From NCBI RefSeq assembly GCF_003007715.1, contig NZ_PXNO01000007.1, positions 62,001 to 126,000 of the forward strand: a stretch of DNA of 64,000 nucleotides, in the 5' to 3' direction. Position 1 is the stretch's first letter. Each line of letters begins with the position of its first letter. The notes below the pieces were generated by a model that did no database searches, was not told the DNA's origin, and was given only the letters and a program-made list of their open reading frames with translations. Positions 44,000-54,028 of this stretch are shown here, one piece after another. A program made the position numbers and the translations under genes. The stretch comes from Marinobacter shengliensis (GTDB taxonomy: Bacteria > Pseudomonadota > Gammaproteobacteria > Pseudomonadales > Oleiphilaceae).

Positions 44000-45280
44000 T
44001 CAAGCCTGGGATTTGTCCAGGGCCTGGGTGATGTCGGCAATGATGTCGTCTACGTGTTCAATGCCGATAGACAGGCGCACCAGGTCTTCACTGACACCGG
44101 CACTCTTGAGCTCGTCTGCGTTGAGCTGGCGGTGGGTGGTGGTGGCCGGGTGGCAAGCCAGGGATTTGGCGTCGCCAATGTTTACCAGGCGCAGGATCAT
44201 GTCCAGCGCATCGATAAACCTGGCGCCGGCCTCGCGGCCGCCCTTGATGCCAAAGCTCAAAATACCGGAGGCCTTGCCGCCGCAGATTTTGTCACAGGTG
44301 GCCTTGTAGGGGCTGTTGGCCAGGCCGGCGTAGTTCACCCACTCCACGGCGGGGTGATCCTGCAGGAACTGGGCAACCTTCTGGGCGTTGTCGCAATGGC
44401 GCTCCATGCGCAGGGCCAGGGTTTCCAGGCCCTGCATGATCAGGAAGGCGTTGAATGGCGACAGGGCAGACCCGGTGTTACGCAATGGCACCACCCGGCA
44501 GCGGCCGATAAAGGCGGCTTCGCCCAGGGCTTCGGTGTAAACCACACCATGGTAGGACGGGTCCGGCTGGTTCATCATCGGGAACTTGTCGGCACTGGCT
44601 TTCCAGTCAAACTTGCCGGAATCCACCACAATACCCGCTACAGTGGTGCCGTGGCCGCCGATGTATTTGGTCAGGGAGTGAATGACGATATCGGCGCCAT
44701 GCTCAAACGGTCGGCACAGGAACGGGGTGGCGACGGTGTTATCGACAATCAGCGGAATGCCGTGCTTGTGGGCAATCTCCGCCCACTTCTGGATATCCAC
44801 CACGTTGCCGGCCGGGTTACCGATAGACTCACAGAACAGGGCGCGGGTCTGGTCGTCGATGGCGTTTTCCACCGCCGCAAAATCATCGTGGGGCACCATC
44901 TTGCACTCGATGCCCTGGTTGGGCAGGGAGTGGGCGAACAGGTTGTAGGTGCCGCCATAGAGTTGGCTGGTGCTGACGATGTTATTGCCCACTTTACAGA
45001 TGGTCTGCAGGGCATAGGTGATCGCAGCCATGCCGGAGGCCACGGCCAGGGCCCCGATACCGCCTTCCAGCGCCGCCATGCGCTCTTCCAGAACCGCGTT
45101 GGTGGGGTTCATGATGCGGGTATAGATGTTGCCTTGCACCTTAAGATCAAACAGATCGGCACCGTGCTGGGTGTCGTCGAAGGTGTAGGATGTGGTCTGG
45201 TAAATGGGTGTGGTGGCGGCCTTGGTGGTCGGGTCGCTCTTGAAGCCGGCGTGCAGTGCGAGGGTTTCCGCTTTCATCAC
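44000..45280 (-). CDS. metY: O-acetylhomoserine aminocarboxypropyltransferase (sulfhydrylase)
   Basis: 426 residues. This Cys/Met-metabolism PLP enzyme makes homocysteine from O-acetylhomoserine and sulfide. The cofactor lysine stands in HSLTKYIGGHGTT, near residue 206. The length (about 425) and the repeated family parts (TRIMNPTNAVLEERMAALEG, NPAGNVVDI) support metY rather than cystathionine enzymes of about 390. AAGGA stands 8 bases before the ATG at 45280. It is likely a single-gene unit; no SAM riboswitch is evident to me. Confidence 0.93.
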   Translation of the reverse strand: MMKAETLALHAGFKSDPTTKAATTPIYQTTSYTFDDTQHGADLFDLKVQGNIYTRIMNPTNAVLEERMAALEGGIGALAVASGMAAITYALQTICKVGNNIVSTSQLYGGTYNLFAHSLPNQGIECKMVPHDDFAAVENAIDDQTRALFCESIGNPAGNVVDIQKWAEIAHKHGIPLIVDNTVATPFLCRPFEHGADIVIHSLTKYIGGHGTTVAGIVVDSGKFDWKASADKFPMMNQPDPSYHGVVYTEALGEAAFIGRCRVVPLRNTGSALSPFNAFLIMQGLETLALRMERHCDNAQKVAQFLQDHPAVEWVNYAGLANSPYKATCDKICGGKASGILSFGIKGGREAGARFIDALDMILRLVNIGDAKSLACHPATTTHRQLNADELKSAGVSEDLVRLSIGIEHVDDIIADITQALDKSQA

Positions 45281-45378
45281 AACATTCCTTGCTGGTAGTT
45301 TGTTCGTTATTGGTTTGAGGCCCTGAAGTATGGCACAGAGGTTTCCAGAAGAGGATGATGCCTGTCAATCGCCACAGA

Positions 45379-46590
45379 TCAGTCCAGGGCTCCGTATACC
45401 AGAGCTCTGAGTTCCTGACGTATCGCATAAGAGGAAGAGGGCATTAGCTGAGTCATGAAAATCACCACCATGTCCTCCACCGGATCGACAAAGAAACTGG
45501 TGCTGGCCAGCCCACCCCAGCCGAACTCGCCTTCTGAGCCGATGGTGGCGGATTTGGCGACATCGGTTTTGACCGAAAAGCCCAGCCCGAAGCCGCTGCC
45601 CGCGTAGGGCGTTTCGCTGAAGCCACCAATGGAGAGCGCCGGCAGATCCTTGCCCCCGGGCAAATGGTTCAGGCGCATGAACTCAAGGGTCTTTCGCCCG
45701 ATAATCCGCTGGCCCTGATACTCGCCACCCTGGCACAAGGCCTGGGCAAACCGGTAATAGTCATCAATGGTGGAGACCAACCCGCCACCGCCAGAGAGAA
45801 AACGGGGCTGCTTCAGATACTTCGAGCGCTGCGGGTCATCCTGCAGTTTCATGGTGTCGCCGGGTTGATGCAGGTAGCAGGCGGCAAACCTGTCTTGCTG
45901 GTCCGGGCGCACCTGAAAGCCCGTCTCGGTCATACCCAGTGGTTTAAATATATGCTCCTGGAAATAGTCATCCAGGGGTTGGCCGGAGAGCAGCTGGACC
46001 AGATAGCCGATCACATCTGTAGACACCGAGTAGTTCCAGGCGGTCCCTGGCGAAAACTCCAGTGGCAGGTCGGCCAGCCGATCCACCAGCTTGTCCAGGG
46101 TCAGGATGGAGCTGCCATCCAGCTTCAGCTGGCGGTAGGCGGCATCCACTTCCGTTCTTTCTGTGAAACCGTAAGTCAACCCCGAAGTGTGGGTCATCAG
46201 GTCCCGGATGGTCATGGTGGTGGTTGCCGGCTCGGTTTTGAAATCCGGGTAGCGGCCACCCTTGTACACCCGGAGGTTGCGCCAGGAGGGAATGTATTTG
46301 TGCACTGGGTCGTTCAGCAGGAATTTACCCTGTTCGTACAGCTGCATCATCGCGATGCTGGTGATGGGTTTGGTCATGGAGTAGATGCGGAACACCGTAT
46401 CCCGTTCCATGGGCAGGTTGCGCTCTACATCTCTCAGCCCTTGGGCCTCACTCCAGACAATCTTGCCGTGTCGCGCAACCAGTGCCGCAAAACCGGGTAG
46501 CTTGCCGGGCTGGATGTAGTTCTGTTCAAAGTGCCGGCTGATGCGCTCGAGGCGATCCAGCGACAGTCCTGACACGAGGGATTCCGGCAT
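45379..46590 (-). CDS. Serine hydrolase, beta-lactamase/esterase family
   Basis: 403 residues from ATG 46590 (AGGA at 9 bases; the frame goes on to 46632). The class C beta-lactamase-type fold is seen: SxxK nucleophile in [10 protein letters not shown], the tyrosine of the YxN-like motif in WNYSVSTDV, and a C-terminal WGG in place of KTG. No signal peptide is evident, so it is probably a cytosolic esterase of family VIII (EstB-like) rather than a beta-lactamase. The substrate is unknown. Confidence 0.88.
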   Translation of the reverse strand: MPESLVSGLSLDRLERISRHFEQNYIQPGKLPGFAALVARHGKIVWSEAQGLRDVERNLPMERDTVFRIYSMTKPITSIAMMQLYEQGKFLLNDPVHKYIPSWRNLRVYKGGRYPDFKTEPATTTMTIRDLMTHTSGLTYGFTERTEVDAAYRQLKLDGSSILTLDKLVDRLADLPLEFSPGTAWNYSVSTDVIGYLVQLLSGQPLDDYFQEHIFKPLGMTETGFQVRPDQQDRFAACYLHQPGDTMKLQDDPQRSKYLKQPRFLSGGGGLVSTIDDYYRFAQALCQGGEYQGQRIIGRKTLEFMRLNHLPGGKDLPALSIGGFSETPYAGSGFGLGFSVKTDVAKSATIGSEGEFGWGGLASTSFFVDPVEDMVVIFMTQLMPSSSYAIRQELRALVYGALD

Positions 46591-46650
46591 GGCTGCTATC
46601 CTGTGCTGTAAAACACGCAATCGGGCTCTCAACGGGGTTGGGCCAGAACG

Positions 46651-46684
46651 AAAAAAGCCCGGATCTTTCGAACCGGGCTTTTAA
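46651..46684. terminator. Terminator of the tRNA-Met transcript
   Basis: AAAAGCCCGG and CCGGGCTTTT form a strong stem with A- and T-runs on both sides, directly after the 3' end of tRNA-Met on the minus strand and upstream of the serine hydrolase start. Confidence 0.9.
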
Positions 46685-46690
46685 GAATAC

Positions 46691-46767
46691 TGGTAGCAAG
46701 GGGCGGAGTCGAACCGCCGACCCCAGCATTATGAGTGCTGTGCTCTAACCAACTGAGCTACCTTGCC
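46691..46767 (-). tRNA. tRNA-Met, elongator (anticodon CAT)
   Basis: 77 bases with encoded CCA. The acceptor stem GGCAAGG pairs with CCTTGCT (one G-T pair), and the anticodon loop CTCATAA gives CAT. Over the first 45 bases it is nearly the same as the E. coli elongator tRNA-Met, so the isoleucine (lysidine) form is less likely. It is an independent unit with promoter and terminator. Confidence 0.95.
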
Positions 46768-46801
46768 ATTTCGATCGGGGCGTGCCCCAAACGAGGCGCG
46801 T

Positions 46802-46830
46802 ATTTTCGGTATTTGGGCCCAAGGTGTCAA
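46802..46830 (-). promoter_or_regulatory. Promoter of tRNA-Met
   Basis: On the minus strand TTGACA (46830-46825), exactly 17 bases, then GAAAAT (46807-46802), followed by ACGCGCC. Spacing, -35 and discriminator are the same as at tRNA-Leu (26644-26672). Confidence 0.75.
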
Positions 46831-46857
46831 GGCTTTGGGGCCAAAAATCCGGAAAAA

Positions 46858-47949
46858 TTACACGTTAAACCGGAAGTGAATTACGTCGCCATCCTTAACG
46901 ATGTATTCCTTGCCTTCCAGGCGCCATTTGCCGGCATCCTTGGCGCCGGCTTCGCCGTTGTACTGCACGAAATCGTCGTAGCTGATGACTTCGGCGCGGA
47001 TGAAGCCGCGCTCGAAGTCGGTGTGGATAACACCGGCAGCCTGCGGTGCGGTGGCACCGATTTTAACCGTCCAGGCACGAACTTCTTTTACGCCGGCGGT
47101 GAAGTAGGTTTGCAGGCCAAGCAGGCCGTAACCGGCGCGGATCACGCGGTCCAGGCCGGGCTCTTCCATGCCCATTTCGTCCAGGAACATGGCTTTCTCT
47201 TCGTCTTCCAGCTCGGAGATTTCGGCTTCCATCTTGTTGCAGATGGGCACCACCACGGCATTCTCTGAGGCGGCAATTTCGCGAACCTTGTCCAGGTGTG
47301 GGTTGTTCTCGAAGCCGTCTTCATTCACGTTGGCGATGTACATGGTGGGCTTGACGGTGAGCAGGCACAGCTCGCGTACCAGGGCCATCTGGTCTTTGTC
47401 CAGGCCCATGCTGCGCACCGGTTTGCCTTCATTCAGCACCGGCAGCAGCTTCTCGAACATTTCCAGCTGGGCCTTGGCCTCTTTGTCGCCGCTCTTGGCT
47501 ACCCGCTGCACGCGCTTGATAGCTTTCTCGACGGTGTCCAGGTCGGCCAGCGCCAGCTCGGTGTTGATCACTTCAATGTCAGATGCCGGGTCAACTTTGT
47601 TGGCCACGTGGATGACGTTGCCGTCTTCGAAGCAGCGCACTACATGGGCAATGGCGTCGGTCTGGCGGATGTTGGCCAGGAACTGGTTGCCCAGGCCTTC
47701 GCCTTTGGAGGCGCCGGCGACCAGGCCGGCGATGTCGACAAATTCCATGGTGGTGGGCACGACTCGCTCGGGCTTTACGATTTCGGCCAGTTTGGTCAGG
47801 CGTGGGTCGGGCATGGCCACCACGCCGGCGTTGGGTTCGATGGTGCAGAACGGGAAGTTCTCTGCGCCGATGCCGGCTTTGGTCAGTGCGTTGAACAGGG
47901 TAGATTTGCCGACGTTGGGAAGGCCGACGATGCCGCAGTTAAATCCCAT
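46858..47949 (-). CDS. ychF: Redox-regulated ATPase YchF
   Basis: 363 residues, full length. YchF is an Obg-family P-loop protein that prefers ATP, binds ribosomes and takes part in stress responses. Seen are [18 protein letters not shown] near the N-terminus, the VDIAGLV G3 motif, NVNEDG, and a C-terminal TGS domain (from about residue 280, [15 protein letters not shown]). GAGG lies 7 bases before the ATG. It is the last gene of the rplY-pth-ychF group, as in Pseudomonas. Confidence 0.96.
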   Translation of the reverse strand: MGFNCGIVGLPNVGKSTLFNALTKAGIGAENFPFCTIEPNAGVVAMPDPRLTKLAEIVKPERVVPTTMEFVDIAGLVAGASKGEGLGNQFLANIRQTDAIAHVVRCFEDGNVIHVANKVDPASDIEVINTELALADLDTVEKAIKRVQRVAKSGDKEAKAQLEMFEKLLPVLNEGKPVRSMGLDKDQMALVRELCLLTVKPTMYIANVNEDGFENNPHLDKVREIAASENAVVVPICNKMEAEISELEDEEKAMFLDEMGMEEPGLDRVIRAGYGLLGLQTYFTAGVKEVRAWTVKIGATAPQAAGVIHTDFERGFIRAEVISYDDFVQYNGEAGAKDAGKWRLEGKEYIVKDGDVIHFRFNV

Positions 47950-48032
47950 GGAATGCCTCTGCTGGAACTGAAAAATTTGGGCGGATTATACCGGGGTATC
48001 GGTACGGGTGCGAGTAAGGGGATGTGCCTTGC

Positions 48033-48623
48033 TCAGGGGGTCGGTTTGAAACTGTGTAACCGGTTCATAGCAGCAGCCAGTTTGCCGTTGGCGGCTTCTG
48101 GTAATACTCGCATGACTTCGTCGAACACGGCGCCCAGTTGCTCGGCTTCCTGTTTGCCGAGCCGGCCCAGTACAAAGCCGGTGACCTTACGGCTGTCGCC
48201 GGGATGGCCGATGCCAAGGCGTAGTCGCTGGAAGTCGTTGGTGCCGAGGTGGGCAATGGTGTCCCGCAGGCCATTATGACCACCGTGACCGCCGCCTTTC
48301 TTGAGTTTGGCCGTGCCGGGAGGCAGGTCGAGCTCGTCGTGGGCAACCAGAATCTGTTCAGGAGAGATCTTGAAGAAGTCCGCCAGGGCCTTGATGGCAA
48401 TGCCGCTGCGGTTCATGAACGTGCTGGGGTTCAGGAGGTGCAGGTCGAGACCCTGCCACTGAATGCGGGCGTAAAGCCCGTGGTACTTCCGTTCGGGGCG
48501 TAGCGTCTGGCCCGCATGGCGGGCCAGCGCTTCGACGAACAGGGCGCCGGCGTTGTGGCGGGTATTCTCGTAGTCGGCGCCGGGATTTCCCAGGCCAACC
48601 ACCATGACAATATCCTGTGCCAT
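48033..48623 (-). CDS. pth: Peptidyl-tRNA hydrolase
   Basis: 196 residues. Pth frees tRNA from peptides dropped off ribosomes. The catalytic histidine lies in [18 protein letters not shown], and the later parts [24 protein letters not shown] and NGLRDTI are all conserved. It starts 21 bases after rplY and is followed by ychF after 83 bases. Confidence 0.97.
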   Translation of the reverse strand: MAQDIVMVVGLGNPGADYENTRHNAGALFVEALARHAGQTLRPERKYHGLYARIQWQGLDLHLLNPSTFMNRSGIAIKALADFFKISPEQILVAHDELDLPPGTAKLKKGGGHGGHNGLRDTIAHLGTNDFQRLRLGIGHPGDSRKVTGFVLGRLGKQEAEQLGAVFDEVMRVLPEAANGKLAAAMNRLHSFKPTP

Positions 48624-48644
48624 TCGCCTTTGCCCCCGGAGTGA

Positions 48645-49283
48645 TTACTCCTCGCCGCCTTCCTCGCCTTCGGCGTCCGCGGCGTCGTCCGCCTTGGCAC
48701 CTTTCGGCTTGTGGATAGAGGCAACCGGCTGGTCGTGGTCTTCACCCTGCAGCAGGGCAGCAACACGAACGCCTTTCGGCAGTTTCAGGTCGCTCAGGTG
48801 GACAACCTGGTCCATGGCGACGTCAGTCAGGTCAACTTCGATGAACTCAGGCAGGTTCTGCGGCAGGCAGATAACTTCCACTTCGGTCATGGTGTGGGAA
48901 ACAATACCACCCTGAAGCTTAACCGCCGGCGCTGTGTCTTCGTTCAGGAAGTGCAGCGGTACGTTAACGTGGATCTCGTGATCCTTGTCTACGCGCAGGA
49001 AGTCGGCGTGGGTCAGCAGCAGCTTGTACGGGTGGCGCTGCAGATCCTTCAGGATCACGCTTTCTTTTTTGCCCTGAATGTCGATGGTCAGAATGTGAGA
49101 GAAGAAGGCTTCGTTTTCGAGGGCCTTTTTCAGCTCGTTGTGCCAGATGGAGACCGGCGTTGCGTCTTTTCCGCCACCGTAGATGATGGCCGGGATTTTA
49201 CGCTCTTCGCGACGCAGGCGGCGGCTCGCACCTTTCCCCTGATCGTCACGAGGAAATGCTTCAATAAGGAATTCCTGAGACAT
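48645..49283 (-). CDS. rplY: 50S ribosomal protein L25, CTC/TL5 long form
   Basis: 212 residues from ATG 49283 (MSQEFLIEA), with GAGG at 8 bases; the frame goes on to 49304. It binds 5S rRNA. The N-terminal L25 domain (GKGASRRLRREERKIPAIIY) is followed by the TL5-type C-terminal domain, so it is the long form rather than the 94-residue E. coli protein. The last 20 residues are acidic with Asp and Glu repeats. It heads the rplY-pth-ychF group. Confidence 0.95.
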   Translation of the reverse strand: MSQEFLIEAFPRDDQGKGASRRLRREERKIPAIIYGGGKDATPVSIWHNELKKALENEAFFSHILTIDIQGKKESVILKDLQRHPYKLLLTHADFLRVDKDHEIHVNVPLHFLNEDTAPAVKLQGGIVSHTMTEVEVICLPQNLPEFIEVDLTDVAMDQVVHLSDLKLPKGVRVAALLQGEDHDQPVASIHKPKGAKADDAADAEGEEGGEE

Positions 49284-49370
49284 GGTATGTACCTCGTTGT
49301 TCATCTGAACGGCCCGCGACCAGGCTCGGGACAGATGAGTTCTTTGAATGACCGGATTTTTCCGATCGAC

Positions 49371-49402
49371 TAAAAGATTCGGGAGCCCTGTTGGACTCCC
49401 GA
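49371..49402 (-). terminator. Terminator of prs
   Basis: On the minus strand TCGGGAG and CTCCCGA form a 7-base stem, followed by ATCTTTTAG. It lies 47 bases after the prs stop and upstream of rplY. Confidence 0.7.
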
Positions 49403-49448
49403 CCCGAAAACTGCCTTTAAAGTCTGAGTGTTACGGAGCTTGGCCCGT

Positions 49449-50399
49449 TCAGACGTTCTCAAACATGGCGCTGATGGACTCTTCGTTGCTCACGCGACGA
49501 ATCGATTCCGCAAGCAGTCCAGCCATGCTGAGGGGGCGGATTCTAGCACAATTTTTGGCTTTGTCACCCAGTGGAATGGTGTCGCACACCACCAGTTCGT
49601 CCAGCTCCGAGTTGTTGATGTTCTCGACAGCCGGGCCGGACAGCACCGGGTGGGTAATATAGGCGACTACGCGGGAGGCGCCGTGCTCTTTCAGGGCGTT
49701 GGCTGCCTTGCACAGGGTGCCGGCGGTATCGACGATGTCGTCAACCAGAATGCAGGTTTTGTCTTTGACGTCACCGATGATGTGCATAACCTGGGAAACG
49801 TTGGCCTTCGGGCGGCGTTTGTCGATGATGGCCAGGTCGGCATCATCCAGACGCTTGGCAACGGCGCGGGCACGTACAACACCGCCTACATCCGGAGATA
49901 CCACGACAAAGTTTTCGAACCGCTGCTTTTCGATGTCTTCAAGCAACACCGGGGTGGCGTAGATGTTGTCCACCGGGATGTCGAAGAAGCCCTGAATCTG
50001 GTCAGCGTGGAGGTCGACGGTCAGCACACGGTCGACGCCGATGCTGGAAATCATGTCAGCAACCACTTTGGCGCTGATGGCTACCCGGGTAGAGCGAACG
50101 CGACGATCCTGGCGGGCGTATCCGTAGTAAGGGATAACGGCGGTGATCCGTGTGGCGGAAGCGCGGCGCAGGGCGTCGGCCATCACGATCAGTTCCATCA
50201 GGTTGTCGTTGGTGGGGTAGCAGGTGGGCTGGATAATGAAAACGTCGTGACCACGAACATTTTCATTGATCTCAACGGTGGTCTCACCATCGCTGAAACG
50301 GCCAACGGTGGCCTGGCCCATGGGAATATGCAGTTTCCTGGCAATATCGCGCGCCAGTTCAGGGTTGGCATTGCCAGCGAAGATCATCAATTTGGACAC
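49449..50399 (-). CDS. prs: Ribose-phosphate pyrophosphokinase
   Basis: 316 residues from a GTG at 50399 ([14 protein letters not shown] follows), with AAGGA at 7 bases. The frame stays open for another 51 codons through the tRNA-Gln gene, which cannot be coding. Prs makes PRPP from ribose 5-phosphate and ATP for nucleotide, His, Trp and NAD synthesis. Active-site parts [12 protein letters not shown] and the PRPP loop [10 protein letters not shown] are conserved. tRNA-Gln lies 52 bases upstream. Confidence 0.96.
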   Translation of the reverse strand: MSKLMIFAGNANPELARDIARKLHIPMGQATVGRFSDGETTVEINENVRGHDVFIIQPTCYPTNDNLMELIVMADALRRASATRITAVIPYYGYARQDRRVRSTRVAISAKVVADMISSIGVDRVLTVDLHADQIQGFFDIPVDNIYATPVLLEDIEKQRFENFVVVSPDVGGVVRARAVAKRLDDADLAIIDKRRPKANVSQVMHIIGDVKDKTCILVDDIVDTAGTLCKAANALKEHGASRVVAYITHPVLSGPAVENINNSELDELVVCDTIPLGDKAKNCARIRPLSMAGLLAESIRRVSNEESISAMFENV

Positions 50400-50451
50400 G
50401 ACAGCATCCTTCTCAGTATCGGCGTTTGATTCAGAAGAAGCGGGAGAAAGG

Positions 50452-50526
50452 TGGCTGGGGTGGCAGGATTCGAACCTGCGCATGACGGGATCAAAACCCG
50501 TTGCCTTACCACTTGGCGACACCCCA
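50452..50526 (-). tRNA. tRNA-Gln (anticodon TTG)
   Basis: 75 bases with encoded CCA. The acceptor stem TGGGGTG pairs with CACCCCA and the anticodon loop TTTTGAT gives TTG. The start with T1 and the weak first pair are typical of tRNA-Gln. It lies 22 bases after ispE and 52 before prs on the same strand, so it is probably cut out of a messenger that carries both; only a weak CTGACA-type promoter could be seen ahead of it. Confidence 0.97.
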
Positions 50527-50548
50527 ATATCATCGTGCTTTCTTGGCA

Positions 50549-51412
50549 TCATTTCAGCTCTGTCAGCTTTTTGTGCAGAGGTGAATGGTTCACCCCTTTA
50601 GCTACGAACCCCGTGATGCCGGAGGGTTTGCTTTCCCAGATAATCCGGGCTGCGGATTCTGTCGGGAAACGTCCAAAAATGCAAGCCCCGGTTCCGGTTA
50701 ATCTTGCAGGTCCGAATTGTGAAAGCCATTCCAGGCTCTTGTTAACCTCAGGATACAGTTTTCGAACTACATCCTCACAGTCGTTTCGGTACCTCGAGGC
50801 GTCTCCCTCAAAAGCGGGCGCTATTTTCATTTTTGGGGTGTCCCTTGTCAACCCTTCTTCCGAAAAAATCTTCCCGGTGTTTATTTCGCAGTCAGGCTTG
50901 AGGACCACAAACCAGTCTTCCGGCGGATTGGCGGGCGTGAGCTTTTCGCCCACCCCTTCGCCAATGGCGGAGCGGCCGCGAACGAACACCGGCACATCGG
51001 CGCCCAGATCCAGGCCCAGCTCGGCAAGCTCGTCTTCATCAAGATGCAGTTCCCAGAGGTGGTTAAGTGCCACCAGGGTGGTCGCGGCGTTAGAGCTGCC
51101 GCCACCGAGGCCGCCGCCCATGGGAAGTCGTTTTTGAATGCGGATCGTCACGCCGGGCAATGCATGGCTGGCGCGTTCGGCCAGGGCATGGGCTGCGCGA
51201 ATAATGAGGTTGTCGTTGTCAGGTACCCCGGGAACCGGTTCCTCAAGGCGTATGCGGGCATCCCCCGGGGTCAGGGTGAAGGTGATCTCGTCGCCGTAAT
51301 CGAGAAACTGAAACAGGGTTTGCAGTTCGTGATAGCCATCGGGTCGTCTGCCCACGATGTGCAGGAACAGGTTGAGCTTGGCCGGCGAGGGCAGGGTAAT
51401 GCTGTTGCTCAT
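50549..51412 (-). CDS. ispE: 4-diphosphocytidyl-2-C-methyl-D-erythritol kinase
   Basis: 287 residues from ATG 51412 ([17 protein letters not shown]), with AGGA at 8 bases; the frame goes on to 51439, overlapping lolB. IspE phosphorylates CDP-methylerythritol in the non-mevalonate isoprenoid pathway. The GHMP-kinase phosphate loop [17 protein letters not shown] and the start [19 protein letters not shown] are typical. It starts five bases after lolB ends; the lolB-ispE-tRNA-Gln-prs order is that of Pseudomonas. Confidence 0.96.
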   Translation of the reverse strand: MSNSITLPSPAKLNLFLHIVGRRPDGYHELQTLFQFLDYGDEITFTLTPGDARIRLEEPVPGVPDNDNLIIRAAHALAERASHALPGVTIRIQKRLPMGGGLGGGSSNAATTLVALNHLWELHLDEDELAELGLDLGADVPVFVRGRSAIGEGVGEKLTPANPPEDWFVVLKPDCEINTGKIFSEEGLTRDTPKMKIAPAFEGDASRYRNDCEDVVRKLYPEVNKSLEWLSQFGPARLTGTGACIFGRFPTESAARIIWESKPSGITGFVAKGVNHSPLHKKLTELK

Positions 51413-51416
51413 GTGC

Positions 51417-52043
51417 TCAGTCCTTTCTCTGCCAGTCACTGATCACCACTCGAACGCGCTTGTCGTCCTTCAGGGCGGTGATTCGGGCGGGGAGCTGAGG
51501 CAGGTCATCAATGAACGCCTGCCAGCGATCGTAGCGGATTTCCCAGCCGTCCTGGCGAATGATGGCTAGCCGTTGCTGGTCATCGAACAATAACCGGAAA
51601 TTGCCGTCTGGTGCCGGCAGGCCACGAATCCACCAGGCCAGGTTGTCGATGGGCAGCTGCCAGCCAGTTGCGGCCTGTACGAGCTGTTCCGGGTTCGTTG
51701 ACTGGTAGGTGTCGCCGTTAGCCAGTTGCAGTTCGAGAAATCCCGGTGTTCCGCGCAGGCTGGTGCTACCCATTCCGAGAAAGGACGACGATAGCGCCAG
51801 GTCGTATTGCTCGCCTTGCTGTTCCCAGTAATTAATGACTGCGGTGCCGCTGTCCGATGGTTGGCGCACCGCAAGTTTCCCGGAAAGCTGCCAGTGATTG
51901 AATTGACCCAGTGTGCGGGACTGTTCAGCCCAGTTGGCTGGGGGTTGGTCGGTCATGCCTTCCGGGAGTGGTTCCAGCTGAATGGTGGTACAGCCGCCCA
52001 GCAGGCTCAGTACCAGCAGGGCGGCGAATAAATTCTTCAACAT
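51417..52043 (-). CDS. lolB: Outer-membrane lipoprotein receptor LolB
   Basis: 208 residues with a lipobox LLGGC (cysteine 18). LolB takes lipoproteins from LolA and inserts them into the outer membrane. Family parts [33 protein letters not shown] (20) and the WWIRGLPAP loop are present. Its ATG overlaps the stop of the TPR lipoprotein gene by one base, so translation is coupled. Confidence 0.93.
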   Translation of the reverse strand: MLKNLFAALLVLSLLGGCTTIQLEPLPEGMTDQPPANWAEQSRTLGQFNHWQLSGKLAVRQPSDSGTAVINYWEQQGEQYDLALSSSFLGMGSTSLRGTPGFLELQLANGDTYQSTNPEQLVQAATGWQLPIDNLAWWIRGLPAPDGNFRLLFDDQQRLAIIRQDGWEIRYDRWQAFIDDLPQLPARITALKDDKRVRVVISDWQRKD

Positions 52044-53794
52044 CAGGAGTTTCCGTTGCCGGTCAGGCGTTGGATGGTTTCAATCAGAATGTCGTGGTCC
52101 GGATCCTGTTCCAGGCCTTCCTCCCAGATAACGCGGGCCTGTTCTTCATTTCCGCTGACCCAGAGGGCTTCGCCGTAATGGGCGGCTACTTCCGGGTCCG
52201 GGTAGGCGGCCCAGGCGTCAGCCAGGTATTCGAGGGCGGCTTCGGTGTCGCCCTGGCGGAACAGTACCCAGCCCATGCTGTCGAGAATGGCGGGATTGTC
52301 CGGATCCAGGGCCAGGGCCTGTTCGATGTAACTGCGGGCTTCATCCAGGCGCTCGGTGCGAATGGTCAGGATGTACCCGAGCGCATTCAGCGCCACCGCG
52401 TTGTCTGGTTGACTCGATAAGATGGCCCTGAGGTCATCTTCCGCCTGTTCGGTGTTGCCCAGAGAGTCGTGCAGCATGGCCCGGGCGTAGCGGATCTGAA
52501 TGTTTTCAGGAAAGGCCTCAAGGGCATGGTTGGCGGCTGCCATGGCGTCTTGTTCGCGCTGCTGGTCGAGCAGCAGGTTGACTTCAAGGAGCCAGAAATT
52601 TTCAGCCTGTCCAGGGTTTGAATCCCTCAATGTATCAATCTTGGCAAGTGCGCTATCCAGATCCCCGGTCTCGGCTTGCAGTTCACTTGCCCGGGCGAGG
52701 GCCGGAAAGAAGTAATTGCCGCCTTCCACGCTCATGTAGTAGCCGATGGCATGGGTGATGTTGCCGGCATCCTCCTCTATGCGGCCAAGGTAGTAGCTGG
52801 CTTCATCGGTGTGGTGGCCCTGTTCGATCAGTTCCGTAAGCTCCTCTTTTGCCAGCTCCGGCTGACGATTTTCCAGGGCAACCAGAGCGAACGACAGCCG
52901 CAGTCCCGGGGTCTGGGGGTAGCGTTTGACCAGTCGCTCGAACTCGTCCTGGGCAGCCTGAAGTTCTCCCTCGTTAATCAGGATACGGCCGTAAAGCGTG
53001 CCCAGTTGCCGGTTGGCCGGGAATCGCCGGGTGTTTGTGGTCAGGTAAGTCAGGGCTTCTCGTGTTTGACCGGTCTGGTGCAGCAGGTCGCCTTTGAGTG
53101 CGATGGCGGGCTGGAAGTTGGGTTGCTGATTGGTGAGCCGCTCAATGCGCTCCAGGGCCTGCTCCGGGGCGCCGGTGATTTTCAGGAGCAGGGCAATGCT
53201 GTACTCAAGCTCGGGATTGTCCGGATGCCGTTCAGCCAGTCGCTCGTAGAGCTGCAGCAACTCCCGTTGCTGGGCCGGTGGCAGGTTGGCAGACATCGCC
53301 GCCAGGCTGTCAAAGTCCGCGTCCTCTCCCTGCTCCATAATGCGTTCCATATGGACCAGCGCGGTTTCAAGATCCTGGCGTTTGACCGCCTGAATCGCGG
53401 AAACCCGGTGTGCCAGCAGGTTGTCGGGCTCCAGTTGTAGCCATAGGTCTGCCAGTTGCTGCTGCGCGTTATCGGCATTCAGGGACTGGGCAATGCGCAT
53501 GGCACGGGTGATGACGCCGCGGTCCTTTGAGGTTTTGGCTGCCTGCAGGTAGTTGACCAGGGTTACGTCATAGCGCCCACGCTGGGCGGCAATCTCCGCC
53601 GCCAGAAGTTGGTAAAGCACCTCCGGCTCGAAATCCGCATAACGAATCTCTTCCTGTGGCGTCGGGGTGACCGCTATGGGAGTAGGTTCATCAGCCTTTG
53701 GTTCTGTTGTTTCGGAAAAGCTGGCGCAGCCGGGCAGGGCGGCAATGGTGAAGGCCAGCAGGCTGGTAACCAGATACGGTGCGGATTTTTGCAT
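52043..53794 (-). CDS. TPR-repeat lipoprotein
   Basis: 583 residues from ATG 53794 (MQKSAPYLVTSLLA); the frame runs back to 54319 across the hemA start and that part is rejected. A lipoprotein signal (ALPGC, cysteine 23) is followed by about 12 tetratricopeptide-like repeats over residues 60-570 (for example ALNALGYILTIRTERLDEAR). It is probably an outer-membrane-anchored scaffold. A TPR protein stands in the same place, before lolB, in Pseudomonas. Its function is not established. Confidence 0.9.
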   Translation of the reverse strand: MQKSAPYLVTSLLAFTIAALPGCASFSETTEPKADEPTPIAVTPTPQEEIRYADFEPEVLYQLLAAEIAAQRGRYDVTLVNYLQAAKTSKDRGVITRAMRIAQSLNADNAQQQLADLWLQLEPDNLLAHRVSAIQAVKRQDLETALVHMERIMEQGEDADFDSLAAMSANLPPAQQRELLQLYERLAERHPDNPELEYSIALLLKITGAPEQALERIERLTNQQPNFQPAIALKGDLLHQTGQTREALTYLTTNTRRFPANRQLGTLYGRILINEGELQAAQDEFERLVKRYPQTPGLRLSFALVALENRQPELAKEELTELIEQGHHTDEASYYLGRIEEDAGNITHAIGYYMSVEGGNYFFPALARASELQAETGDLDSALAKIDTLRDSNPGQAENFWLLEVNLLLDQQREQDAMAAANHALEAFPENIQIRYARAMLHDSLGNTEQAEDDLRAILSSQPDNAVALNALGYILTIRTERLDEARSYIEQALALDPDNPAILDSMGWVLFRQGDTEAALEYLADAWAAYPDPEVAAHYGEALWVSGNEEQARVIWEEGLEQDPDHDILIETIQRLTGNGNS

Positions 53795-53887
53795 GCAACT
53801 TCCCGTGTGCTGTCGGCAGTACGTCAGAGTATGTTCTGTTCTGCCGTAGAATTGAGGCAGATCGGGTTTAGGCCGTGGCCGAGCCTC

Positions 53888-53908
53888 TATAATGGCATAA
53901 GCATTATA
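53888..53908. promoter_or_regulatory. Palindrome with two opposed -10 boxes between TPR gene and hemA
   Basis: TATAATG (53888-53894), seven bases, CATTATA (53902-53908): a perfect TATAAT on each strand pointing away from each other. It stands midway between the two divergent genes. No strong -35 is found for either side, so an activator may be needed, or the palindrome may itself be an operator. Confidence 0.45.
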
Positions 53909-54028
53909 ACTTGCCCAACCTGTCCGCAGTTCCCGAAGGCGGCGTGTTTTCGGGTGGCAGGCGGTGGCCCTCACCGGTAGAATGGCACAATATGATCCAC
54001 GACTGGCATAAGGTTTTTTAACCTCGAA

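Noticed and set aside
44054..45298. 414-codon plus-strand frame opposite metY
   Set aside because: It mirrors metY over its whole length and shows only the biased composition of a complement frame.
45281..45378. Search for a SAM or other methionine riboswitch ahead of metY
   Set aside because: The 98-base gap upstream shows no kink-turn or conserved SAM-riboswitch core that I can find.
49428..50429. 333-codon plus-strand frame opposite prs
   Set aside because: Complement of prs; no protein-like pattern.
50400..50552. 51-residue N-terminal extension of prs
   Set aside because: It runs through the tRNA-Gln gene; the GTG at 50399 has a good ribosome binding site and the family's usual N-terminus.
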